Shown here piece by piece: positions 42,268 through 53,700 of a stretch of DNA of 64,000 nt. The stretch's first letter is position 1, and every line of letters begins with the position of its first letter. Position numbers and translations under genes: made by a program. The DNA is taken from positions 5,544,001 to 5,608,000 of the forward strand of contig CM056728.1 of NCBI GenBank assembly GCA_029844215.1, read 5' to 3'. Origin of the DNA: Przewalskia tangutica. Its lineage: Eukaryota > Streptophyta > Magnoliopsida > Solanales > Solanaceae. A model generated the notes under the pieces. That model searched no databases. It was not told where the DNA came from and saw nothing but the letters and a program-made list of their open reading frames with translations.

Positions 42268-43721
42268 GTTACCGTCATGATGACTTGTCCTTGGCCTTAA
42301 CCCCATTCCCATTGATGATCTACTAACTCCCTCTCTAGATAAGCCTTTTGTAAGCGGATCCGCCACGTTATCTCTTGACTTTACATAATCAATTGTGATA
42401 ACGCCACTAGAGAGGAGTTGTCTAACGGTATTGTGTCTCCGTCGTATGTGACGAGATTTTCCGTTATACATTACGCCCCGCCTCTACCTATTCTTTGACT
42501 GTCACAATGTATACATATAGGAGCCAAAGGTTTGGGCGAATGGAATATCTTCTAAGAAATTCAGAGCTATTCAACCTTCACCTACTTGTCTAAAGCTATA
42601 AATTCTGATTCCATTGTAGAGCGGACGATGCATGTCTGTTTTGATGATTTCCAAGACACTGCTCCTCCGTCAACGGTGAAAACATATCCACTCGTGGATT
42701 TAACTTCAAACAATCTGGTGATCCAATTTGCATCACTATATCCCTCAAGTACTGCGAGATATTTATTATAATGCAAAGCATAGTTTTGGGTGTGTTGTAA
42801 ATATCTCAAGACTCGTTTCATTGTCATCCAATGAGTTTGATTGGGATTACTCGTGAATCGACTCAGCTTGCTTATAGCACATGCTATATCTGGTCGTGTA
42901 CAATTCATAATACACATTAAACTTTCCAAAACTCGTGCAAAGTCCAATTGTGAGTCACTTTCACCTTCATTCTTTTGAAGTGCAAAACTTACATCAATTG
43001 GAGTCTTTGCAACATTGAAATTTAAATACTTGAACTTGTCAAGTACTTTTTCAATATAATGTGACTGTGATAATGCTAGACCTTGTGGAGTTTTATGGAT
43101 CCTAATTCCTAAGATCAAATCAGCAACCCCTAAGTATTTCATGTCAAATTTGCTAGCGAGCATACGCTTCGTAGCATTTACATCGACAATATCTTTACTC
43201 ATTATCAACATGTCATCAACATACAAACAAACAATGACTTCATGATTTGGAGTATTTTTAATATAAACACATTTGTCACACTCATTAATCTTAAATCCAT
43301 TTGCCAACATTGTTTGGTCAAATTTCGCATGACATTATTTGGGTGCTTGTTTAAGTCTATAAAGTGACTTAACAAGTCTGCACACTTTCCTTTCTTTACC
43401 AGGAACCACAAAACTCTCAGGTTGTTCCATGTAAATTTCTTCCTTCAATTCTCCATTTAAGAAAGTTGTCTTGACATCCATTTGATGGATTTCAAGACCA
43501 TATATGGCCGCCAGTGCCACTAACACCTGAATAGATGTTATTCTTGTTACCGGCGAGTATGTGTCAAAGTAATCAAGACCTTCTTTTTGTATATAACCTT
43601 TGACCACAAGTCTTGCCTTATATTTGTCAATAGTGTCATCAGCTTTCATTTTCCTTTTAAAAATCTATTTTGATCCTAAAGATTTATTTCCATGAGGAAT
43701 ATCAACTAATTCCCATGTATG
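42268..43721 (-). pseudogene. Copia reverse transcriptase and RNase H, broken
   Basis: Minus strand: DKYKARLVVKGYIQKEGLDY, then TYSPVTRITSIQVLVALAA and IHQMDVKTTFLNGELKEEIY at 43649-43335, ending LYRLKQAPK at a stop. The catalytic CLYVDDMLIMS is near 43225-43190, then DLILGIRI. RNase H starts EGYSDANWIT near 42690, with STSGYVFTVDGGAVSWKSSK and STMESEFIAL; the block around 42480-42582 is frameshifted. The end HIRRRHNTVRQLL and DNVADPLTKGLSRE precedes GMGLRP. The usual Gly of the gene's YGLKQAPK is Arg here. Confidence 0.88.
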
Positions 43722-43726
43722 ATTGT

Positions 43727-44590
43727 TTAAATTGATTCAATCTCACTATTGACTGCTTCTTTCCAAAATATTGAATCAGAAGATGACATTGCTGCTTTAA
43801 ATGTTTGAGGCTCATTTTCAAGCAATAATGTTACAAAATCTTGTCCAAAGGAAGTAGATGTATTTTGACGTTTGCTACGCCTTGGATCCTCTTTGCTTGG
43901 TATACTTTCCTTTGGTTCTTCCCGCGGTCGTTTAGATCTTTCACTTGATGACTCACATTCATTTTTATACGGATATATGTTTTCAAAGAATTCAGCATTA
44001 TCTGATTCAATTACCGTATTAACATGAATTTCGGGATTGTCCGATTTGTGAACCAAAAACCGACAAGCTTTACTGTTTGTAACATAGCCAATAAAAATAC
44101 AATCCACAGTTTTTGGTCCGATTTTTACCCTTTTGGGCAAAGGAACTTGGACCATCGCTAAACACCCCCACACTTTGAAATATTTCAAGTTGGGTTTTCT
44201 TCCTTTCCATAGATCATATGGAATAGATTGTGTTTTGTTGTGGGGCACTCTGTTGAGTATTCGATTAGTCAAGAGATAGCTTCCCATGGCTCTGCAGAAA
44301 CCGAAACTAATTAGTAAGACATTCATCATTTCCTTTAATGTTCGGTTTTTCCTTTCCGCAATTCCATTTGATTGTGGTGTGTAAGGGGCAGTAGTTTGAT
44401 GAATAATTCCATATTCCAAACATGTCTCTGCAAAAGGAGATTCGTACTCTCCACCCCTATCACTTCTAATCATTTTGATCTTTTTATTCAATTGATTTTC
44501 CACTTCGTTTTTGTATTGCTTAAATGCATTAATTGCTTCATCCTTACTATTAAGCAAATACACATAACAGTATCGAGTGCAATCGTCAAT
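43727..44590 (-). pseudogene. Copia integrase core and linker
   Basis: Minus strand: LNSKDEAINAFKQYKNEVEN, then IKMIRSDRGGEYESPF with the second catalytic Asp. TTAPYTPQSNGIAERKNRTL carries the catalytic Glu. WGCLAMVQVP and DCIFIGY follow, then a long charged linker (SKRPREEPKESIPSKEDPRR) before RT. A frameshift near 44590 separates it from the first catalytic Asp. Confidence 0.88.
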
Positions 44591-45290
44591 GAAAGTTATA
44601 AAATATTTTTTCCACCACGAGATGGTATTGACTTCATATCACATATATCTGTGTGAATTAAGTCTAAAGGATTTGAATTCCTATCAATAGACTTATATGG
44701 ATGTTTAACAAACTTAGATTCAACACAAATTTCACATTTTGATTTGTTACACTCGAATTTAGGCAATACTTCTAAGTTGATCAATTTCCACAAGGTTTTG
44801 TAATTGACATGTCCTAAACGAACATGACATAAATCATTTGACTCCAATAAGTAAGTCGAAGCTGAATTTTCATTAATACTATCAACAACCATTACATTGA
44901 GTTTGAAAAGGCCCTCGGTGAGGTAGCCCTTTCCTATGAACATATCATTCTTACTTATTACAATTTTCTCACTAACCAACACGCACTTAAACCCGTTTTT
45001 GACGAGTAGTCCGACTGAAACTAAATTTTTCCGAATTGTTGGAACGTGCAGAACATTGTTGAGAGTCAGGACCTTGCCGGAAGTCATCTTCAGAAGTATC
45101 TTTCCATATCCTTCAACCTTGGTTGTTGCAGTATTTTCCATAAATAATACCTCTTCGGGTCCAGCGGGAGCATAGGTTGCAAATGCTTCTTTTGCAGCGC
45201 AAACATGTCGAGTGGCACCAGAATTCAACCACCACTCCTTTGGGTTTCCAACCAAATTGCACTCTGACAGCATTGCACACAGATCATTCA
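44591..45290 (-). pseudogene. Copia protease and integrase zinc-binding region
   Basis: Minus strand: the protease active site is WWLNSGATRHVC near 45235-45200, where the catalytic Asp of DSGA is Asn, so protease should be dead. Continues YGKILLKMTSGKVLTLNNVL, then HVPTIRKNLVS, and the integrase HHCC motif (CHVRLGHVNYKTLWKL ... CEICVESK). It ends DLIHTDICDMKSIPSRGGK, which holds the first integrase Asp. Confidence 0.88.
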
Positions 45291-46176
45291 TTTGATCATT
45301 CATTTCCACCATATTGGCTTGTCCTTTTCCCTTGTCCTTTTTTCGGGAGACGACAATCTGGGCTTTTGTGGCCAGCTTTCCCACAATTAAAGCAGTTGCC
45401 CTTGAACATTTTCTTGTTAGAACCCTTCTCTTTTCCAGAAGGCCTCTTTCTTTTCTTGTTCATTTTCGGAGCAGCATCTTCAACGATGTTGGCCCCTTCA
45501 ATTGGTGAACTCTTACGATACATCTTCTCAGCGGTTTTGTTATCTTCATCGATCTTGAGACGAATCACAAGATCCTCCAACTTCATTTCCTTTCTTTTGT
45601 GTTTAAGATAGTTCTTGAAGTCTTTCCACGAAGACGGCAACTTCTCAATCATTGCAGCCACTTGAAATACTTTATTCACTACCATACCTTCAGCAATAAG
45701 GTCATGGAAGATAAGTTGAAGCTCTTGAACTTGGGTTCCAATGGTTTTTCCATCAACCATTTTGTAGTCTAGGAATTTGGCAACCACAAACTTCTTCAAG
45801 CAAGCATCTTCTGTCTTGTACTTCTTTTCAAGTGCACTCCATAGTTCTTTAGAAGTCTCTACTGCACTGTAGACATTGTACAAGTCATCTTCTAAGACAC
45901 TTAAAATGTAGTCTTTGCATAAAAAATCAGCCTGTTTCCAAGCCTCAGTAACCATGAACTGCTGGTTGTCAGGCATGTCGGCGGCAGGCACGGGAGGGTC
46001 CTCACTGGTGAACTTTTGCAAACCAAGGGTGGTACGCCAAAATAACATTCTTTGCTGTCATCCTTTAAAGTTGGCACCGGTGAACTTCGCAGGTTTCTCG
46101 GTAGGTGATGCTGCGATGCGGGTTGTAGTAATCGTGATGCGAGATTTGCAGAGGTAGTTCCAGTTTCAATTGCCAT
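45291..46176 (-). pseudogene. Copia gag, one frameshift
   Basis: Start MAIETGTTSANLASR at 46176, with frame changes near 46130 and 46050. UBN2/gag-type motifs follow: TEAWKQADFLCKDYILSVLE, YSAVETSKELWSALEKKYKT, KFLDYKMVDGKTIGTQVQEL and LPSSWKDFKNYLKHKRKEM. The zinc knuckle CFNCGKAGHKSPDC is near 45400-45355. Preceded by a basic Lys-rich stretch. Confidence 0.88.
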
Positions 46177-46883
46177 TGTTTGTCACTGTCAAATCGACAA
46201 ACTCTTTTAATTAATAAAACCAAAATAGCAATTAATTCACAGACTTCAACGATGAAGATTTTATTTCTTCAAATCGTAGTATAATTATGAAACTTTAGTA
46301 TTCCAACAAAGTTTTATATCTTCGAGTCAGAATACTAATATTCATATGGAGTAGAAAACTACACAAGTTTTAATCTCCTTAAACAGAACGATGAAGTTTT
46401 TATGTTCTTCAAATCGTTGCAACAAGTATCATACACAACGGTGAAGATTTTATTTCTTCAAACCGAATCAATTTTGATAGCAACAAATATAATACACAAC
46501 GGTGAAGATTTTATTTCTTCAAACCGAATTAAAATTGCTTGAAACGAAGTGCAGTAGATTGTATGTTGTATACTTGATGAAGTTTTTATATCTTCAAATC
46601 AAGTACCCAAATGAGTAGAAAGTTATGAAAACTTTAATCTCAACTGGAGTAGAAAATCCGAAGATTTTAGTCTCCAAACAACATACAAGAAAACACTTTT
46701 TTTCCCTGGAAAACACTTTTTTTTTCTTTTGAAAACACTTTTTCCTGAACTTTAATATTCCAACGAAGTTTTTATGTCTTCAAGTTAGAATATGAAATTA
46801 CATACGGAGTAGAAAACCACACAGGTTTTAATCTCCAAACCAGGATACAGATTAAAATAAAATAAACATAATTTCCTTAAGAT
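46177..46883 (-). other. Copia leader with repeated small inverted motifs
   Basis: No ORF. Seven copies of a motif like GAAGATTTTATTTCTTCAAA (near 46252, 46305, 46391, 46443, 46503, 46578, 46757) and four of a motif starting GGAGTAGAAAA and ending TTTTAATCTCC (near 46349, 46615, 46644, 46805). Both motif types are internally inverted (GAAGA/TCTTC, GGAG/CTCC). A canonical PBS was not found, so the LTR border is uncertain. Confidence 0.6.
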
Positions 46884-47721
46884 TGTTGGTATAATAATCT
46901 GTATTTGGCTAAATAATGTTTCAACACAATCTGTTAATCACTTAGTGAAACATATTACACGATATAAACATTACTTAACAGTAAATTGATCATGAAACAA
47001 TAAACGAAAACAGAATCTGTTTTGGAAAATAATTCGAGTAATCGAGCCCACTTAGTTCAAAGTGTGTCCTTAAGGAAATTATTCCCCTCACGATTTTCGA
47101 GGTTAACTAATATCGCCTCCCGGGATAGAACGATTATCTTACGAATAGTAGTACTCCAAATTTGAGCGGCGACCACTCAACGGCAGTATATCACACAGAA
47201 TGAAGACAAAATTTTCGAGTTGAAGACTGAAATTCAGAATTGAAAATGAATGAATAAATTCTTAGAAGAATCAAGAATTTATAGGTTTGGAGGTACTGAT
47301 TCTGAATGTTTGCAACCATTCAGAACAGTGAATTTATAGGTTTGGAGGTACTGATTCTGAATGTTTGCAACCATTCAGAATAGTCACCTAATTTTGGAGG
47401 GAAATTCGAAAAGAGAGGGAGAGGGCTTAAACCGGACGGGTCGAGTCGGTCGCGGGTTGATCCAAACATTAAAGAAACGTTTGTCCAAAAAGATTATTAA
47501 TCAATCGTTTTCCGAATCTGAAGCCGAAGCCGAAGCCGAGCGAGCGACGACGACGGCGCGAGGGGTCCTTGCCCTCTCAACCCTTTTAGCAACTAGAGAA
47601 AGTGTAATGCAATATATGCACCTCTCTTTCCATCTCTTTTTTCTATGTGGGACAAGAGAGCCTTTTACTCCCTTTAATTTTCATCCCATCATTTTTCATT
47701 CACCAATATCAAAACCCAACA
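46884..47721 (-). repeat. Copia 5' LTR (about 838 bp)
   Basis: Minus strand start TGTTGGGTTTTGATATTGG at 47721; the end is set at CCAACA (46884) from the TGTTGG/CCAACA inverted ends. A 55-bp direct duplication holding CCTATAAATTC, a likely TATA box, is at about 47281-47390. The outer 210 bp (47512-47721) are the part found in every unit of the downstream tandem array. The inner border is inferred, not proven. Confidence 0.6.
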
Positions 47722-50700
47722 AATACTAGTTAAAGGTAAGAAATATAAAAATGAAAAGCTTGTTCATACCTATCAGAAAAGGAACCCTAGTTATGAGTAG
47801 TGGTTTTTTGATGGATATGGGAAGATATATAGAAATAAAATGAATGGGAAAGTGGGGATTTTTACAAATACATTTGAGACGCTTATGGAACAAGAATAAG
47901 TTTTTTGGAATGAATAGCAGAAATGTACTCAAGTAAATTGAGCTTTTGCACATGAGAGAGAGAGAGAGAGAGAGATGATAAAGTAACTTGCAGAATGAAG
48001 GCTTGGTCGCCACTCTCTAAAATGACTTTTATGCCACTACGTGGTTCCCTTCCTTTTGTTGGGCATTAATTAACCATGGTTCAAACACTTGAATGTTAAT
48101 TTGCCTGATAGAGTTAAATAACCAACTACTCAAATTATGTAGAAGAGTGTAAAAAATTAATCATTGAGCCTAATTCACATCCTCAAAGCTAGCTCGATGG
48201 AAAGAGGATTGATCAAACCTTATAAAGAGTCTATGTTTCTCGTCTGTTCGACATTTGTTTTGTCCGGAGTCCACTGTCCGGTCTGGATCTGCACTTTCAG
48301 AGATATTTTCACCCCATTGGTACGGAATCAGTTAATTGATCTGGGGAGCAATCTACTGCCCTTTTATAGGGGCCCACATTAGAGGCATGAATATGATACA
48401 ATGTCAAATTAGGTATTGGGTATCCGAATACGAATTCGAAGCCGAAGCCGAGCCGAGCGAGCGACGACGACGGCGCGAGGGGTCCTTGCCCTCTCAACCC
48501 TTTTAGCAACTAGAGAAGGTGTAATGTAATATATACACCTCTATTTCCTTCTCTTTTTTCGATGTGGGACAAAAGAGCCTTTTACTCCCTTTAATTTTCA
48601 TCCCATCATTTTTCATTCACCAATATCAAAACCCAACAAATACTAGTTAAAGGTAAGAAATATAAAAATGAAAAGTTTGTTCATACCTATCAGAAAAGGA
48701 ACCCTAGTTATGAGTAGTGGTTTTTTGATGGATATGGGAAGATATATAGAAATAAAATGAATGGGAAAGTGGGGATTTTTACAAATACATTTGAGACGCT
48801 TATGGAAGAAGAATAAGTTTTTTGGAATGAATAGCAGAAATGTACTCAAGTAAATTGAGCTTTTGCACATGAGAGAGAGAGAGAGATGATAAAGTAACTT
48901 GCAGAATGAAGGCTTGGTCCCCACTCTCTAAAATGACTTTTATGCCACTACGTGGTTCCCTTCCTTTTGTTGGGCATTAATTAACCATGGTTCAAACACT
49001 TGAATGTTAATTTGCCTGATAGAGTTAAATAACCAACTACTCAAATTATGTAGAAGAGTGTAAAAAATTAATCATTGAGCCTAATTCACATCCTCAAAGC
49101 TAGCTCGATGGAAAGAGGATTGATCAAACCTTATAAAGAGCCTATGTTTCTCGTCTGTCACCGATATGGTAGCTCAAATATCGACATTTGTTTTGTCCGG
49201 AGTCCACTGTCCGGTCTGGATCTGCACTTTCAGAGATATTTTCACCCCATTGGTACGGAATCAGTTAATTGATCTGGGGAGCAATCTACTGCCCTTTTAT
49301 AGGGGCCCACATTAGAGGCATGAATATGATACAATGTCAAATTAGGTATTGGGTATCCGAATGCGGCCGAGCCGAAATGAAGCGACGACGGCAGCGAGGG
49401 TCCTTGCCCTCTCAACCCTTTTAGCAACTAGAGAAGGTGTAATGTAATATATACACCTCTCTTTCCTTCTCTTTTTTCGATGTGGGACAAAAGAGCCTTT
49501 TACTCCCTTTAATTTTCATCCCATCATTTTTTATTCACCAATATCAAAACCCAACAAATACTAGTTAAAGGTAAGAAATATAAAAATGAAAAGTTTGTTC
49601 ATACCTATCAGAAAAGGAACCCTAGTTATGAGTAGTTGTTTTTTGATGGATATGGGAAGATATATAGAAATAAAATGAATGGGAAAGTGGGGATTTTTAC
49701 AAATACATTTGAGACGCTTATGGAAGAAGAATAAGTTTTTTGGAATGAATAGCAGAAATGTACTCAAGTAAATTGAGCTTTTGCACATGAGAGAGAGATG
49801 ATAAAGTAACTTGCAGAATGAAGGCTTGGTCCCCACTCTCTAAAATGACTTTTATGCCACTACGTGGTTCCCTTCCTTTTGTTGGGCATTAATTAACCAT
49901 GGTTCAAACACTTGAATGTTAATTTGCCTGATAGAGTTAAATAACCAACTACACAAATTATGTAGAAGAGTGTAAAAAATTAATCATTGAGCCTAATTCA
50001 CATCCTCAAAGCTAGCTCGATGGAAAGAGGATTGATCAAACCTTATAAAGAGCCTATGTTTCTCGTCTGTCACCGATATGGTAGCTCAAATATCGACATT
50101 TGTTTTGTCCGGAGTCCACTGTCCGGTCTGGATCTGTACTTTCAGAGATATTTTCACCCCATTGGTACGGAATCAGTTAATTGATCCGGGGAGCAATCTA
50201 CTGCCCTTTTATAGGGGCCCACATTAGAGGCATGAATATGATACAATGTCAAATTAGGTATTGGGTATCCGAATCCGGCGGCCAGGCCGAAGCGACGACG
50301 ACGGCGCGAGGGGTCCTTGCCCTCTCAACCCTTTTAGCAACTAGAGAAGGTGTAATGTAATATATACACCTCTCTTTCCTTCTCTTTTTTCGATGTGGGA
50401 CAAAAGAGCCTTTTACTCCCTTTAATTTTCATCCCATCATTTTTCATTCACCAATATCAAAACCCAACAAATACTAGTTAAAGGTAAGAAATATAAAAAT
50501 GAAAAGTTTGTTCATACCTATCAGAAAAGGAACCCTAGTTATGAGTAGTGGTTTTTTGATGGATATGGGGAGATATAGAAATAAAATGAATGGGAAAGTG
50601 GGGATTTTTACAAATACATTTGAGACGCTTATGGAACAAGAATACGTTTTTTGGAATGAATAGCAGAAATGTACTCAAGTAAATTGAGCTTTTGCACATG

Positions 50701-53700
50701 AGAGAGAGAGAGAGATGATAAAGTAACTTGCAGAATGAAGGCTTGGTCCCCACTCTCTAAAATGACTTTTATGCCACTACGTGGTTCCCTTCCTTTTGTT
50801 GGGCATTAATTAACCATGGTTCAAACACTTGAATGTTAATTTGCCTGATAGAGTTAAATAACCAACTACTCAAATTATGTAGAAGAGTGTAAAAAATTAA
50901 TCATTGAGCCTAATTCACATCCTCAAAGCTAGCTCGATGGAAAGAGGATTGATCAAACCTTATAAAGAGCCTATGTTTCTCGTCTGTCACCGATATGGTA
51001 GCTCAAATCTCGACATTTGTTTTGTCCGGAGTCCACTGTCCGGTCGGGATCTGTACTTTCAGAGATATTTTCACCCCATTGGTACGGAATCAGTTAATTG
51101 ATCCGGGGAGCAATCTACTGCCCTTTTATAGGGGCCCACATTAGAGGCATGAATATGATACAATGTCAAATTAGGTATTGGGTATCCGAAGCCGAAGCCG
51201 AGCCGAGCGAGCGACGACGACGGCGCGATTGGTCCTTGCCCTCTCAACCCTTTTAGCAACTAGAGAAGGTGTAATGTAATATATGCATCTCTCTTTCCTT
51301 CTCTTTTTTCTATGTGGGACAAGAGAGCCTTTTACTCCCTTTAATTTTCATCCCATCATTTTTCATTCACCAATATCAAAACCCAACAAATACTAGTTAA
51401 AGGTAAGAAATATAAAAATGAAAAGCTTGTTCATACCTATCAGAAAAGGAACCCTAGTTATGAGTAGTGGTTTTTTGATGGATATGGGAAGATATATAGA
51501 AATAAAATGAATGGGAAAATGGGGATTTTTACAAATACATTTGAGACGCTTATGGAACAAGAATAAGTTTTTTGGAATGAATAGCAGAAATGTACTCAAG
51601 TAAATTGAGCTTTTGCACATGAGAGAGAGAGAGAGATGATAAAGTAACTTGCAGAATGAAGGCTTGGTCGCCACTCTCTAAAATGACTTTTATGCCACTA
51701 CGTGGTTCCCTTCCTTTTGTTGGGCATTAATTAACCATGGTTCAAACACTTGAATGTTAATTTGTCTGATAGAGTTAAATAACCAACTACTCAAATTATG
51801 TAGAAGAGTGTAAAAAATTAATCATTGAGCCTAATTCACATCCTCAAAGCTAGCTCGATGGAAAGAGGATTGATCAAACCTTATAAAGAGTCTATGTTTC
51901 TCGTCTGTTCGACATTTGTTTTGTCCGGAGTCCAATGTCCGGTCTGGATCTACACTTTCAGAGATATTTTCACCCCATTGGTATGGAATCAGTTAATTGA
52001 TCTGGGGAGCAATCTACTGCCCTTTTATAGGGGCCCACATTAGAGGCATGAATATGATACAATGTCAAATTAGGTATTGGGTATCCGAATTGGCCGGCGA
52101 AAGCGAAGCGGCCGAAGCGACGGCGACGGCAGCGCGAGGTCCTGCCCTCTCAACCCTTTTAGCAACTAAAGAAGGTGTAATGTAATATATACACCTCTAT
52201 TTCCTTCTCTTTTTTCAATGTGGGACAAAAGAGCCTTTTACTCCCTTTAATTTTCATCCCATCATTTTTCATTCACCAATATCAAAACCCAACAAATACT
52301 AGTTAAAGGTAAGAAATATAAAAATGAAAAGTTTGTTCATACCTATCAGAAAAGGAACCCTAGTTATGAGTAGTGGTTTTTTGATGGATATGGGAAGATA
52401 TATAGAAATAAAATGAATGGGAAAGTGGGGATTTTTACAAATACATTTGAGACGCTTATGGAAGAAGAATAAGTTTTTTGGAATGAATAGCAGAAATGTA
52501 CTCAAGTAAATAGAGCTTTTGCACATGAGAGAGAGAGAGACAAAGATATGATAAAGTAACTTGCAGAATGAAGGCTTGGTCCCCACTCTCTAAAATGACT
52601 TTTATGCCACTACGTGGTTCCCTTCCTTTTGTTGGGCATTAATTAAACATGGTTCAAACACTTGAATGTTAATTTGCCTGATAGAGTTAAATAACCAACT
52701 ACTCAAATTATGTAGAAGAGTGTAAAAAATTAATCAATGAGCCTAATTCCCATCCTCAAAGCTAGCTCGATGGAAAGAGGATTGATCAAACCTTATAAAG
52801 AACCTATGTTTCTCGTCTGTCACCGATATGGTAGCTCAAATCTCGACATTTGTTTTGTCCGGAGTCCACTATCCGGTCTGGATCTGCACTTTCAGAGATA
52901 TTTTCACCCTATTGGTACGGAATCAGTTAATTGATCTGGGGAGCAATCATCGCCTTTATAGGGCCCACATTAGGCATGAATATGATACAATGTCAAATTA
53001 GGTATTGGGTATCCGAATCCGAAGCGGCCGAGTGACGACGGCGGCGCGATTCCTTGCCTCTCAACCTTTTAGCAACTAGAGAAGGTGTAATGTAATATAT
53101 GCATCTCTTTCCTTCTCTTTTCTATGTGGGACAAGAGCCTTTTACTCCTTTAATTTTCATCCCATCATTTTTCATTCCAATATCAAAACCAACAAATACT
53201 AGTTAAAGGTAAGAAATATAAAAATGAAAAGTTTGTTCATACTATCGGAAAAGGAACCCTAGTTATGCGTAGTGGTTTTTTGATGGATATGGGAAGATAT
53301 ATAGAAATAAAATGAATGGGAAAATGGGGATTTTGACACATACATTTGAGACGCTTATGAAACAAGAATACGTTGGTTGGAATGAATAGCAGAAATGTAC
53401 TCAAGTAAATTGAGCTTTTGCACATGAGAGAGAGAGAGAGATGATAAAGTAACTTGCGTAATGAAGGCTTGGTCGCCACTCTAAAATGACTTTTATGCCA
53501 CTACGTGGTTCCTTCCTTTGTTGGGCATTTATTAACCATGGTTCAAACACTTGAATGTTAATTTGAATGATAGAGTTAAATAAACAACTAATAAAATTAT
53601 GTAGAATAGTGTAAAAAATTAATCATTGAGCCTAATTCACATCCTCAAAGCTAGCTCGATGGAAAGAGGATTGATCAAACCTTATAAAGAGTCTATGTTT

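Larger units (their letters stand above)
42268..47721 (-). mobile_element. Ty1/Copia retrotransposon, minus strand, 3' end missing
   Basis: Read on the minus strand: LTR (47721-46884), leader, gag, protease, integrase, RT and RNase H in Copia order, ending within the last codons of pol at the chromovirus LTR border. The 3' LTR is absent. Multiple frameshifts and a protease active-site change show that it is inactive. It has a coding density and motif set common in Solanaceae Copia elements; I do not assign a lineage. Confidence 0.8.

Noticed and set aside
42268..42272. GTTAC as target duplication proving chromovirus insertion into the Copia
   Set aside because: The chromovirus 5' LTR outer end is missing, so the partner copy cannot be examined.
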